DNA of 64,000 nucleotides from Pseudomonas putida S13.1.2 (lineage in GTDB: Bacteria; Pseudomonadota; Gammaproteobacteria; Pseudomonadales; Pseudomonadaceae), in contig NZ_CP010979.1 in NCBI RefSeq assembly GCF_000498395.2, forward strand, positions 1,984,001 through 2,048,000. The letters run 5' to 3'. Below are positions 26,389 through 34,051 of this stretch, piece by piece; the first letter of the stretch is position 1; each line of letters begins with the position of its first letter. Under the pieces are notes generated by a model. That model was not told where the DNA came from and did not search any database. It was given only the letters and a program-made list of their open reading frames with translations. Both the position numbers and the translations under genes were made by a program.

Positions 26389-26740
26389 ATTGATCACCTT
26401 TCTCATAGAGCGTCAACATACAAATTTCGCACCCGGCACTAGACTTAAACTTCAGCAATTCGAAACAGACGCGATAAAAGCGCACACCCACTCCCGCTCA
26501 CGACTTGCTGACGGCAGGCCAACAGCCTGACGTCAGCCTGCGACCTTCTTCATAAGAAACCATACAGCCATCACATCCTGACCATCACTAGCCATTCACC
26601 TAGGGTAGCCGCCAGTCGAAAAAAACCAACTGGCAATTTTGATAATTGCACAAATCAAATTTCAGTCCATGGAAATTATCGACGCAGCCATTTGCCAATT
26701 GGTATATTGGGTCCCGAGGTCATAAGTCAGTGGTTACACC
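26389..26740. other. AT-rich spacer with a strong hairpin
   Basis: No gene is supported here. A hairpin at 26507-26537 pairs GCTGACGGCAGGC with GCCTGACGTCAGC. A second possible hairpin (GCCAGTCGAAAAAAACCAACTGGC, 26614-26637, followed by AATTTT) may terminate transcription. Base composition marks the right border of the acquired patch. Confidence 0.5.
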
Positions 26741-27592
26741 TCACGGCTGCTGATTCTGGCTCAGGTACTTGTCCACCGTAGCCTTGCCCTCCCCCGCATC
26801 GCCCGCCACCTGCCACAGCCGCCGTTCGATCCCTTGCGCCAGCAAGTGCCCTACCGCTGATTCAATCGCCGACAGCACGCACAGCTGCGCCGGTTCGTTG
26901 GTGGTATAGCCCACCTCGGCTTCGAGCAGCTTCTTGAACTCGATGAACTTGAACACCCCGGCGCTGCGGCCGACCGAGTAGATGGTCTTGCTGGTCATCA
27001 CGTTGGCCAGCACCTGCCCGGTGCGCACGTCCACGGCGCGCAGGTTCACGGTTACCTGGTCCACCCGGTACTCGCGGGAAATATCGATACCCAGGTAGCG
27101 GGCACCCTCGCCGCCGCTGCGCACGTTGGTGTCATAGGCAATGATGCCGCCCTCCAGCATCAGGTTGGCGGCCTGCAGCGGGGGCAGTTCGCCCATGATG
27201 TTCTCGGCTACATCCGGCTTTTTCTGCGAAGCACGGATGATCTTGCGCTCGGTCAGCAGGTTCTGCAGCCCTTCACGCTCCAGCACCACGAACCAGCCGC
27301 TGGCACTCAGGGCGTCCATCAGCATGCTGGCCGCGCCCTGGGTGACGCTGGTGGAGAATGAACTGGCCGGGGTGGGCTTGTACTGCCCGGTCTGGTCGCG
27401 GAAACCATACACCACTGCCATCAGCCGGCCTTTGGGCCGTGGCATGTTGATCAGGTCGTAGTAGGTCGAGGCCCGGGGTGTCAGGGTCGGGGTTTCCGAG
27501 TCCTGTTCGGCCGACATGGGTTCGCGCAGGCTGCAACCAGTTTGCAGGCCCAGGGCGGTGAGGATCAGCAGCGTGCTCAGCAGACGTTTCAT
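26741..27592 (-). CDS. csgG: CsgG-family outer-membrane curli export pore lipoprotein
   Basis: The 283-residue lipoprotein has a lipobox ending at C20 (LGLQTGC). It carries the CsgG core: YYDLINMPRPKGRLMAVVYGFRDQTGQY, FSTSVTQGAASMLMDALSAS, VVLEREGLQNLLTERKIIRAS, then IDISREYRVDQVTVNLRAVDVRTGQVL. CsgG forms a nonameric outer-membrane channel for unfolded curlin. It is the last gene of the secretion operon, 33 bases after csgF. No csgA or csgB curlin gene is in the window. Confidence 0.95.
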   Translation of the reverse strand: MKRLLSTLLILTALGLQTGCSLREPMSAEQDSETPTLTPRASTYYDLINMPRPKGRLMAVVYGFRDQTGQYKPTPASSFSTSVTQGAASMLMDALSASGWFVVLEREGLQNLLTERKIIRASQKKPDVAENIMGELPPLQAANLMLEGGIIAYDTNVRSGGEGARYLGIDISREYRVDQVTVNLRAVDVRTGQVLANVMTSKTIYSVGRSAGVFKFIEFKKLLEAEVGYTTNEPAQLCVLSAIESAVGHLLAQGIERRLWQVAGDAGEGKATVDKYLSQNQQP

Positions 27593-27625
27593 GGTGTTCT
27601 CTCCCCAACATAAAGCCCTTCCCTC

Positions 27626-28039
27626 TCAGGGGTTCAGGCCGCTGACCTCAATGATCGAAATCTCTCCTGTGGCACGATCGGTGACCTTGATGCTCAAGGC
27701 CCCGGAATCGTCGATGACGTCGATGAGAAACGCATCGGTCGCCATGCTGCCGGTGCTGCCGTTACTGATGTTGTCCAGCAACTGCGACAACATCCGCGAC
27801 TCCAGCTGGTTGCTGAAGCGCTCCAGGGCCGTTGTGCCTGTAAAGGCCGAGGCACGGTCCTTGAGGTCGGGGTCGTCGTAGTCGTTCTGCGCCTGGGCAT
27901 TGTTCAACAGCCAGGTGCCGTTCAACGGGTTGCCGCCAAAGGCCGGGTTGACCGGGGTGTACACCAGCTCGGTGGCCTGGGCAGCACAAGCGCTGGCCAG
28001 CAGGCAGGCGGCAATGCAACGTGGAATGCGGTGGTTCAT
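27626..28039 (-). CDS. csgF: CsgF curli assembly factor
   Basis: The 137-residue secreted protein has a signal peptide (PRCIAACLLASACAAQA). The mature N-terminus ELVYTPVNPAFGGNPLNGTWL is the signature segment that inserts in the CsgG pore, followed by LNNAQAQN. CsgF links the pore to the nucleator at the cell surface. Its start overlaps the csgE stop by 4 bases. Confidence 0.94.
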   Translation of the reverse strand: MNHRIPRCIAACLLASACAAQATELVYTPVNPAFGGNPLNGTWLLNNAQAQNDYDDPDLKDRASAFTGTTALERFSNQLESRMLSQLLDNISNGSTGSMATDAFLIDVIDDSGALSIKVTDRATGEISIIEVSGLNP

Positions 28040-28437
28040 AGCTCGTCCCTCTCCAAGTCGGTGGTGTCCTGTAGCAGGCGTTGCAGCTTGCGTTGAATGA
28101 TTTGCTGCTTGACCAGGTCGGCGGCTGCCACGGCCTCGTCTTTGAGCTCGGTGGTGTTTGGTGGCAGGAAGCGGCGGTACATCACCTCACGCTCGAACTC
28201 CACGGTGACCAGGCTGCCCCAGCGGGCATCCGGGCGTTCGCGTACCACCAGGTTGAAGTCCAGGCGGCTGGTGGCACGCAGGCGGTCGGCGAAGTAGTAG
28301 TAAAAGTCGTGGCCGATGTGCGAAATGGTGTTATCAACGATAAAACCCTGCATCTCGTCTTCAACACCCGCCTTGGCCGAAGTGGTCACCCCCGCCATCA
28401 GCAGCAGGCACAGGCACAACGCAGCCAGGCGGCTCAT
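28036..28437 (-). CDS. csgE: CsgE curli secretion specificity factor
   Basis: The 133-residue periplasmic protein has a signal peptide (AALCLCLLLMAGVTTSAKA) and CsgE features: GFIVDNTISHIGHDFYYYF, LVVRERPDARWGSLVTVEFE and VMYRRFLPP. CsgE caps CsgG from the periplasm and selects substrates. The ATG at 28437 overlaps the stop of a pseudopilin gene by 4 bases. Such coupling to a type II/IV-pilus-type operon is unexpected for curli genes. Confidence 0.94.
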   Translation of the reverse strand: MSRLAALCLCLLLMAGVTTSAKAGVEDEMQGFIVDNTISHIGHDFYYYFADRLRATSRLDFNLVVRERPDARWGSLVTVEFEREVMYRRFLPPNTTELKDEAVAAADLVKQQIIQRKLQRLLQDTTDLERDEL

Positions 28438-28961
28438 GGCGTATCTCCCGGGCCTGCATGCGTCTGCACGCCGCCTGCACTTTCGGTAAACGCCTGCTCG
28501 GCAACAAACTGCCAGTCGCTGTAGTGCTCCAGGCCCTCGAAGCCGCTCCATTCGGCGCTGAAGCCACTGCGCTTGAACGGGGTGTCGTCCGAGCGGCTGT
28601 GCACGCCGGTGATGCGGCCGTCGATCGAGCGCAGCAGGCCCCACTCGTCGCTGTTGGTGAGGGGGTCGGGGTACAGCCTGCGAATGTGCCGCTTGGCCTT
28701 TGGAAAGCGGTTGTCCTGCAGCAGGTCGGCCAGCTCCTGCGGGTACTGGGCCAGGCCCGGCGAGGCACGGTAGTAGCTGCGCAGGGCCTGGGCGTACTGG
28801 CTGCCCACCCACAGCAACTGGCGCTCGCGATCACGCTGGGCGGCGCTGGCCCAGATCGTGCCAGTGGCGGCCAGGGCCACACTGCTGACCGCAATCAGCA
28901 GCAGCACGCCCAGGTAGGTGAAGCCGCGCTCGGCCTTACCATTCAGCGAAGAGGCTGCCAT
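28434..28961 (-). CDS. Type II secretion/pilus pseudopilin (large minor type)
   Basis: The 175-residue protein has a short basic leader followed by GFTYLGVLLLIAVSSVALAATG, a class III pilin hydrophobic stretch. The usual glutamate at +5 is replaced by L in the line F-T-Y-L-G, a feature of GspK-like or other minor pseudopilins. A globular domain follows with PDPLTNSDEWGLLRSIDG. It overlaps the upstream pseudopilin by 26 bases and csgE by 4. Confidence 0.8.
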   Translation of the reverse strand: MAASSLNGKAERGFTYLGVLLLIAVSSVALAATGTIWASAAQRDRERQLLWVGSQYAQALRSYYRASPGLAQYPQELADLLQDNRFPKAKRHIRRLYPDPLTNSDEWGLLRSIDGRITGVHSRSDDTPFKRSGFSAEWSGFEGLEHYSDWQFVAEQAFTESAGGVQTHAGPGDTP

Positions 28962-29310
28962 CACGCGCCCTCCCTGTGGCACCGCTTTTGATATCGGCCA
29001 CGCCGCCGGCCACGCCCTCGGGCGGTGGCACCAGCTGCCAGGCATCGCTGCGCTCGGTGATCGGGTCGACCGGGGTGTTGCGCAGGTAGCGTTGCTCCAC
29101 CAACTGCTCCAGCGAGTCCGGGTAGTGACCGGTGTCGCCGTAGTAGTGGTCCAGCGACTCGCGCAGCACCGCCAGGCTTTGGCGCAGGGTGGCTTCGCGG
29201 GAGCTTTCCAGGCTGTTGAAGTAGCGCGGCATGGCGATGGTCATCAGCGTGGCGATGATCGCCATGACCACCAGCAGTTCGATCAGGGTGAAGCCTTTGC
29301 TGCGTTTCAT
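28936..29310 (-). CDS. GspG-like major pseudopilin
   Basis: The 124-residue protein starts MKRSKGFTLIELLVVMAII, a textbook prepilin peptidase site (G/FTLIE with Glu5). The body LRESLDHYYGDTGHYPDSLEQLV and TPVDPITE resembles GspG and MshA-type pseudopilins. It would polymerise into the periplasmic piston. It follows another pseudopilin after 5 bases. Confidence 0.86.
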   Translation of the reverse strand: MKRSKGFTLIELLVVMAIIATLMTIAMPRYFNSLESSREATLRQSLAVLRESLDHYYGDTGHYPDSLEQLVEQRYLRNTPVDPITERSDAWQLVPPPEGVAGGVADIKSGATGRARDGSLFAEW

Positions 29311-29315
29311 GGCTG

Positions 29316-29795
29316 TCACCATTGCCCGTAAGGGATGTTGTTGAGGCCTTTGCCGCGTGCCCTGGAATACACGTCAAACACGTCTTCGCCTTCACGCGGG
29401 CTGTCGGGGCTGCTGTCGTAGGCCCGCAGGCCCCAGGCGCCTTCGTCTTCATCCTTGGCCGCCACCAGCGGGTCATGCGGGATGCGTCGCAGGAAGTAGA
29501 ACTTGGCGCCCTTGGCACTGCGCACATCGCGCACGCCGTCCACCAGCACCTGCAGGTTCGGCGGATAGCCGCTGGCATCCAGGCGCTTCTCGATGTAGCC
29601 AGCGTCAAAGGCCCGCTTGTAGGCGTCGATGGCATCGCGAATCTGGTACAGCGCCTCGCGCAGTTGCTGCTCCTTGCCACGGCGCACCACGGTTTCGGTC
29701 AGCGGCGCGGCCATGCTGGCCAGCAGCCCGAGCAGCGCCAGGGTCAGCACCACTTCGATCAGGCTGAAGCCCTGCACGTGGCGGCGGGCTTTCAT
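29316..29795 (-). CDS. Type II secretion pseudopilin
   Basis: The 159-residue protein has the leader MKARRHVQG and the segment FSLIEVVLTLALLGLLASMA with Glu5. The domain contains IRDAIDAYKRAFDAGYI, YPPNLQVLVDGVRDV and RRIPHDPLVAAKDEDEGAWGLRAYDS, like GspG-type or 'PulG-family' proteins. It starts 4 bases inside the end of the secretin gene. Confidence 0.85.
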   Translation of the reverse strand: MKARRHVQGFSLIEVVLTLALLGLLASMAAPLTETVVRRGKEQQLREALYQIRDAIDAYKRAFDAGYIEKRLDASGYPPNLQVLVDGVRDVRSAKGAKFYFLRRIPHDPLVAAKDEDEGAWGLRAYDSSPDSPREGEDVFDVYSRARGKGLNNIPYGQW

Positions 29796-31657
29796 GGCCG
29801 TGGGCTCCCGTTGGCCGGGGCGACCGCCATCTGGCTGTCCACCACGGGGGCGTCGGTGGTGGGTGCATTGCCGGGCACATCCATCGGCGGCAGTGGTGCC
29901 ATCTGGCGCACTTGCATGGCCGACTCGGTGCCGGTGGAAAACTCCATGTCCGACGGGCTCTGGTACGGCAGGTTGCGCACAATGCGCGGGGTGATCGCCA
30001 GCACCAGCTCGGACTTGCTCATGTCGTCCTTGTTGCTGCCGAACAGCCGGCCCAGGCCGGGGATATCACCAAGGCCCGGGATCTTGTTGCCGCTGGCGTT
30101 GTGGTCGTTGCGCACCAGGCCGGCCAGCACCTGGGTTTCGCCATCGTGCAGGCGCAGAGTGGTCTGGGCATTGCGGGTATCTACCTGGACCGGGATGGTG
30201 CCCTGGCGGGTAGCCTCCAGCGGGGTGGCGTTGCTGACTTCCAGCGCCACCTTGATCGCCACTTCGTTGTTCAGGTGCACGGTAGGCTGCACTTCAAGCT
30301 TCAGGCCCACGTCCAGGTAGGTGACACTTTCGGTAATCACCGGGCCCTGGGTGGACGGCACCGAAGTGGCGCTGATGATCGGCACTCGCTGGCCGATGTG
30401 AATGCGCGCCTGCTCACGGTTGCTGACGCGGATCACCGGGCTCGCCAGGGTATTGATGTCCTTGTCCTGGGCATTGATCTTGGCCTGCGGGGCCGGCGAG
30501 ATGCTGATGCGGCTGGAGTCGATGCCACGCAATTGGTCGAGCACGCTCACCGACTTGCCGTCGGACGTCAGCACGCCGAAGGTGTTGGGCCATTGCAGGC
30601 CAAGGTCGAGGATGCGCGAGGTAGCCACCTCCATCACCTCCACCTCCAGTACCACCTCGGGGTTGGACTGGTCTTGCGACTGCAGCAGCTTCTCGGCCAT
30701 GCGCACGGCATCTGGGGTGTCGCGCATGGTCAGCGTATTGAGGCGCTCGTCGACAAACACGTCGCGGGTCTTGAGCATGGTCTTGACCATGTTCAGCGCG
30801 GTATTGGCGTCGATGCTGGTCAGGTAGAAGGTGCGCATGACCAGTTCCTGGTAGTCCTTGGTCTTCTGCGGCGAGTCGGGGTAAACCATCAGGGTGTTGT
30901 CGTTGACGATCTTCTGGCGCAGCTGGTTCTGCTCCAGCAGCAACGCCACAGCGTCCTCGATGCGCACTTCACGCACGAAAATGGTGGCTTTCATGTCCGG
31001 GCGCATGTCTTTGTCGAAGATGAAATTGATGCCAGCGACCTGGGACAGCACTTCGAAAATGGTCTTCAGGTTGGCATCGCGAAATTCCAGGGTGACCGGC
31101 CGATCCAGCTTGCTGCGCAGCTGCGGAAAGGGCTGCGCGGTGCGCGCCTGGACGTTCTCGATGTCGCTGCGCAGGGCGATGCCCTTCTGGTTTTGCGGGT
31201 CCAGGCGCAGCACTTCGCGCATGTAGCGCTCGGCGCCGAACAGGTCGCCCTGGCGCAATGCTGCCTGGCCCAGGGCCACGCGCTCGTCGAGGGTACGGAT
31301 CAGCTCCAGCTGGCGCGTGCCCTCCTGGGCGCGGCGGTTGTTCGGCTCCAGGGTCAGCACCCGGCCATAGCCCATGCGGGCGTTGGCAAAGTCATGGCGG
31401 ATGCGGTCGGTATCGGCCTGGGTCAGCAGTGCCTCCACGGCGGCCTGGCGGCTGTGGGCCAAGGCGATGTTCAGTTCGGTATCGCGCGGGTCATCGCGCA
31501 GGGCGTCTTCCAGCCGGGCGATGCCGGCTTCGTATTGGCCCTCCTTCATCAGTTGGTCGCTGTCCTTGCGTACCGCGCTGGAGCCGCAGCCGGCAATGGC
31601 CACGCACAACGCCACAAGCAGGAACGGAGCAGGCTTGCACAGCTTTGACGACTTCAT
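29792..31657 (-). CDS. Secretin (GspD/PilQ/MshL-like) outer-membrane channel lipoprotein
   Basis: The 621-residue protein has a lipobox ending at C24 (VAIAGC) and a TPR-like N-terminal region of about 150 residues. An STN/N1 domain (PVTLEFRDANLKTIFEVLSQ) follows, then the secretin core (VGQRVPIISA-like segment HIGQRVPIISATSV, QTTLRLHDGETQVLAGL, IPGLGDIPGLGRLFGS). MshL-like secretins have this kind of N-terminus. It provides the outer-membrane pore; being a lipoprotein it may reach the outer membrane without a separate pilotin. Confidence 0.93.
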   Translation of the reverse strand: MKSSKLCKPAPFLLVALCVAIAGCGSSAVRKDSDQLMKEGQYEAGIARLEDALRDDPRDTELNIALAHSRQAAVEALLTQADTDRIRHDFANARMGYGRVLTLEPNNRRAQEGTRQLELIRTLDERVALGQAALRQGDLFGAERYMREVLRLDPQNQKGIALRSDIENVQARTAQPFPQLRSKLDRPVTLEFRDANLKTIFEVLSQVAGINFIFDKDMRPDMKATIFVREVRIEDAVALLLEQNQLRQKIVNDNTLMVYPDSPQKTKDYQELVMRTFYLTSIDANTALNMVKTMLKTRDVFVDERLNTLTMRDTPDAVRMAEKLLQSQDQSNPEVVLEVEVMEVATSRILDLGLQWPNTFGVLTSDGKSVSVLDQLRGIDSSRISISPAPQAKINAQDKDINTLASPVIRVSNREQARIHIGQRVPIISATSVPSTQGPVITESVTYLDVGLKLEVQPTVHLNNEVAIKVALEVSNATPLEATRQGTIPVQVDTRNAQTTLRLHDGETQVLAGLVRNDHNASGNKIPGLGDIPGLGRLFGSNKDDMSKSELVLAITPRIVRNLPYQSPSDMEFSTGTESAMQVRQMAPLPPMDVPGNAPTTDAPVVDSQMAVAPANGSPRP

Positions 31658-32181
31658 GGTGCGCTCCCGACAGACAAGGTCTGCGACTGGTGCAAAGGCA
31701 GGTAGACCAGGCTCAGCTCGCTGGCCGATACCCGATCAAGGCGATAGGTGTCTTCAATGACGTCGCCCTGGCGCACGACGTAGAGTTTTTCGCCGCTCTG
31801 CAGGAAGATCTGCAGGTCGTCGTTGTTGCCCATGCGGCCGATGAACTGGAACGGCAGCTCCGGGGCGGTCGGCGCTGCGGCCACGATGGGCGCGACAGCC
31901 ACGGGTTGTTCGGTGACGGTGGCCAGGGCTTGGGGTTTGGTCCATTGCTGGGTTGGGAACAGATCTCTGGAGGCCTGTTCCGGCCCTTTCGCGGCTAAAG
32001 CCGCTCCCACAGGTTCGGCGTTGCCCACAACTCCTGTGGGAGCGGCGGTGCGGCGATCCGACTTGCCCGCGAAGGCCGCGACGCTGTCTTCCTGGCCGAA
32101 CCAGTGCCCTGGTGCCCAGGCGATGACTGCGCTCACGCCGAGGAAACCGGCCCAGATGACTGCACGTTGAGTGTTCATCAT
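31654..32181 (-). CDS. GspC/PilP-like inner-membrane linker with a REP-encoded insert
   Basis: The 175-residue protein has one N-terminal membrane helix (AVIWAGFLGVSAVIAWAPG), a variable linker and a C-terminal HR/PilP-like domain (PFQFIGRMGNNDDLQIFLQSG, YVVRQGDVIEDTYRLDRVS). GspC or PilP links the inner-membrane complex to the secretin, which fits its place just before the secretin gene. Residues 45-67 are read from a REP palindrome. The alternative start is the next Met (32178), where the preceding stop overlaps by 4 bases. Confidence 0.82.
   Translation of the reverse strand: MMNTQRAVIWAGFLGVSAVIAWAPGHWFGQEDSVAAFAGKSDRRTAAPTGVVGNAEPVGAALAAKGPEQASRDLFPTQQWTKPQALATVTEQPVAVAPIVAAAPTAPELPFQFIGRMGNNDDLQIFLQSGEKLYVVRQGDVIEDTYRLDRVSASELSLVYLPLHQSQTLSVGSAP
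31982..32050. repeat. REP palindrome inside the GspC/PilP-like reading frame
   Basis: The bases GCGGCTAAAGCCGCTCCCACAGG, followed 20 bases later by CCTGTGGGAGCGGC, are REP arms within the coding sequence. They encode AEPVGAALAAKGPEQ in the linker. Confidence 0.85.
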
Positions 32182-32741
32182 GACCTCGACAGGTAAAGGG
32201 TCATGCGCAGGCGGGCATTCAGCTCGCTGTCGCCGATGCGTTTGCGTTGCAGCTCGAGGTCTTCCAGCACAAGGGTGGGCAGCTGCTTCAGCAGGCCTTT
32301 GAGAAAGCCGCGAATCTGCGGGTAGCTGCCGCGCACTGGCAGCACGATCTGGTAGCGCGCCAGCTGGGTCTTGGGATCAATGCCCAGGGCATACTCACCA
32401 CGCGCGAGGCTGATGTGCTCGGCGCTGGCAAGATGGTACAGGCGCTCGATCAGCTCGCTGGCCTGGGGCTGCCCCGGCAGTTGCTGGCGAAGGGTGTCCA
32501 GCGCCTGCTGCTCGGGCTTGACGGCGATCTTCACCTCGCCACGCCTGACTCGCTCGATTTGTACGCTGGCGTCCGCTTCAGTGGCGCGCAGCTCACGTAC
32601 GCTTTGCCACTGCGGCAGCACCCCGGCGCACACCACGCCCACCGCCAGCAAACCCACGGCGGCGGCGGCCAGGCCAACCGGGCCGACGCGGCGCAGGCGT
32701 TCCTGGAGGATCAGGCTGTTCAGCGATTCAAGGGCGCGCAT
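32178..32741 (-). CDS. PilO/GspM-like inner-membrane assembly protein
   Basis: The 187-residue protein has one N-terminal transmembrane segment (GPVGLAAAAVGLLAVGVVCAG), a coiled-coil stretch (LRATEADASVQIERV) and a ferredoxin-like domain (YQIVLPVRGSYPQIRGFLKGLL, LVLEDLELQRK). This is the PilO layout. It overlaps the PilN-like gene by 14 bases and the next gene by 4. Confidence 0.83.
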   Translation of the reverse strand: MRALESLNSLILQERLRRVGPVGLAAAAVGLLAVGVVCAGVLPQWQSVRELRATEADASVQIERVRRGEVKIAVKPEQQALDTLRQQLPGQPQASELIERLYHLASAEHISLARGEYALGIDPKTQLARYQIVLPVRGSYPQIRGFLKGLLKQLPTLVLEDLELQRKRIGDSELNARLRMTLYLSRS

Positions 32742-33270
32742 GGCCGGTCTCCCAGGTCGCAGTGAGGGTAAAGCGCACCGGGTGCTCAGGCTGCGCGGCC
32801 AACACCTCGTGGTTGAGCAGCGAGACATCGCTGAGCTCCGCGCTGGCTTCCAGGCGCTGGTGGTACTGCAACATCGCTTCCAGGTTGCGCGCTTCAGCGG
32901 CGATACGGACCTGGCCTTTGCGCGCGTCCGGGGTCAGGCCGAGCAGCGCGACATCGTCCTGCGGCAAGGCTTCGAGCATGGCGAACAGCTGCTGCCATGG
33001 GCGTTGCAGTTGTTGTGACACACTGCGCATTTGTGCCAGACGCTCGGCCTGCTCACGGCTGGCAGCAGTAGTTTGCGGGGCAGTGGTTGCCGGACGGCGG
33101 CCCAGTTGCAGCTCCAGGCTGTGCACGCTGGCCTCAAGGTCTACCTGCTCGGTCTGCAAGTTATGTTGCAGCAACACCAGGCCGGCGACGATGGCGCAGC
33201 CCAGGGCCAGCAGCGACCAGGCCAGCGGGCCACTGCGCCGGGGTTGGAATTCCAGCTCGAGGCGGCGCAT
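32728..33270 (-). CDS. PilN/GspL-C-like inner-membrane assembly protein
   Basis: The 180-residue protein is a PilN analogue: a short cytoplasmic N-terminus (MRRLELEFQPRR), one membrane helix (LAWSLLALGCAIVAGLVLLQ), then a coiled coil and a small periplasmic domain. The N-terminal stretch would bind the PilM-like protein. The ATG at 33270 follows the pilM-like stop after 1 base. Confidence 0.82.
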   Translation of the reverse strand: MRRLELEFQPRRSGPLAWSLLALGCAIVAGLVLLQHNLQTEQVDLEASVHSLELQLGRRPATTAPQTTAASREQAERLAQMRSVSQQLQRPWQQLFAMLEALPQDDVALLGLTPDARKGQVRIAAEARNLEAMLQYHQRLEASAELSDVSLLNHEVLAAQPEHPVRFTLTATWETGHARP

Positions 33271-33271
33271 G

Positions 33272-34051
33272 TCAGGCCACCGCCCGCCACATGGCGCACA
33301 GCGGGTCGGCTTCGCTGGCCGGCTGGCACAGCTGCACCGCCGCCAGTTGCGGCACGTCGCCCCGGCCCGGGGCATGCAAGTACACCTGTGGCAGGTGCTC
33401 GCCATACAGCTCGCAGGTGCGCTCGATCAGCGCTTGCAGGGCCTGGTCGCTGTCGGCGCAGCCTTGCGCAAGCACTTGCTGCCAGGCGCCGCCGGCGGCC
33501 AGCAGCAGCACGCTGCGGCGCGGCTCGGCCAGTACAAACAGGAAGTCGCCCTGCTGCAGCTGTGGCGAGCAGCGGTTGTAGGCGGCCATCAGGTACGGTT
33601 GCACCGAGCGCAGGCTCAGGCGGCTTTCCCGGCCCAGCGCCTGTAACCGTTGGAGCAGGGCTTCGGGCAGCGCCGTCGCGATGCGGGCGGCACCGGCAGG
33701 CTCGGGCGACAGCACGATGCGCCAGTCGTCCAGCGGCTGGCCGTAGAGGTTTTCGAAGCAGGCTCGGGCATAGGCGTCCAGTTCGCGCGGGTGGCCGATG
33801 GCATCACTCCAGGGCACCAGACAGAAGCGGCTGTAGCGAGCCGACAGCAGCACCCGCAGCTGGGCGCCACGTACGGCATGCTCGGCCAACAGTACGGACA
33901 GCGCGTCGACGGCGGCTTCCCAGGCTGGCTGAGCAGCATCGCAGCTGAACACGCGACTACCCAGCCACTGGTGCTGGTGTTTATGCCAGCAACCCAAGCC
34001 GACGCCCTCGGCGCCGACCACGGCACAGAAACGATCAGATGAATGTGACAC
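33272..34051 (-). CDS. PilM/GspL-N-like cytoplasmic actin-fold protein
   Basis: The 259-residue protein has weak similarity to the PilM/GspL/EpsL actin-like fold (RFCAVVGAEGVGLGCW near the start, then FLFVLAEPRRSVLLLAAGG). No membrane helix is seen. I chose the GTG at 34051 because GAGGAGA precedes it; it overlaps the ATPase gene by 17 bases. Position between the ATPase and PilN-like genes supports the call more than sequence does. Confidence 0.72.
   Translation of the reverse strand: MSHSSDRFCAVVGAEGVGLGCWHKHQHQWLGSRVFSCDAAQPAWEAAVDALSVLLAEHAVRGAQLRVLLSARYSRFCLVPWSDAIGHPRELDAYARACFENLYGQPLDDWRIVLSPEPAGAARIATALPEALLQRLQALGRESRLSLRSVQPYLMAAYNRCSPQLQQGDFLFVLAEPRRSVLLLAAGGAWQQVLAQGCADSDQALQALIERTCELYGEHLPQVYLHAPGRGDVPQLAAVQLCQPASEADPLCAMWRAVA

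Noticed and set aside
28434..29045. An upstream start (29045) for the third pseudopilin.
   Set aside because: It would place 28 residues, read from inside the neighbouring gene, before the short pilin leader that prepilin peptidase needs.
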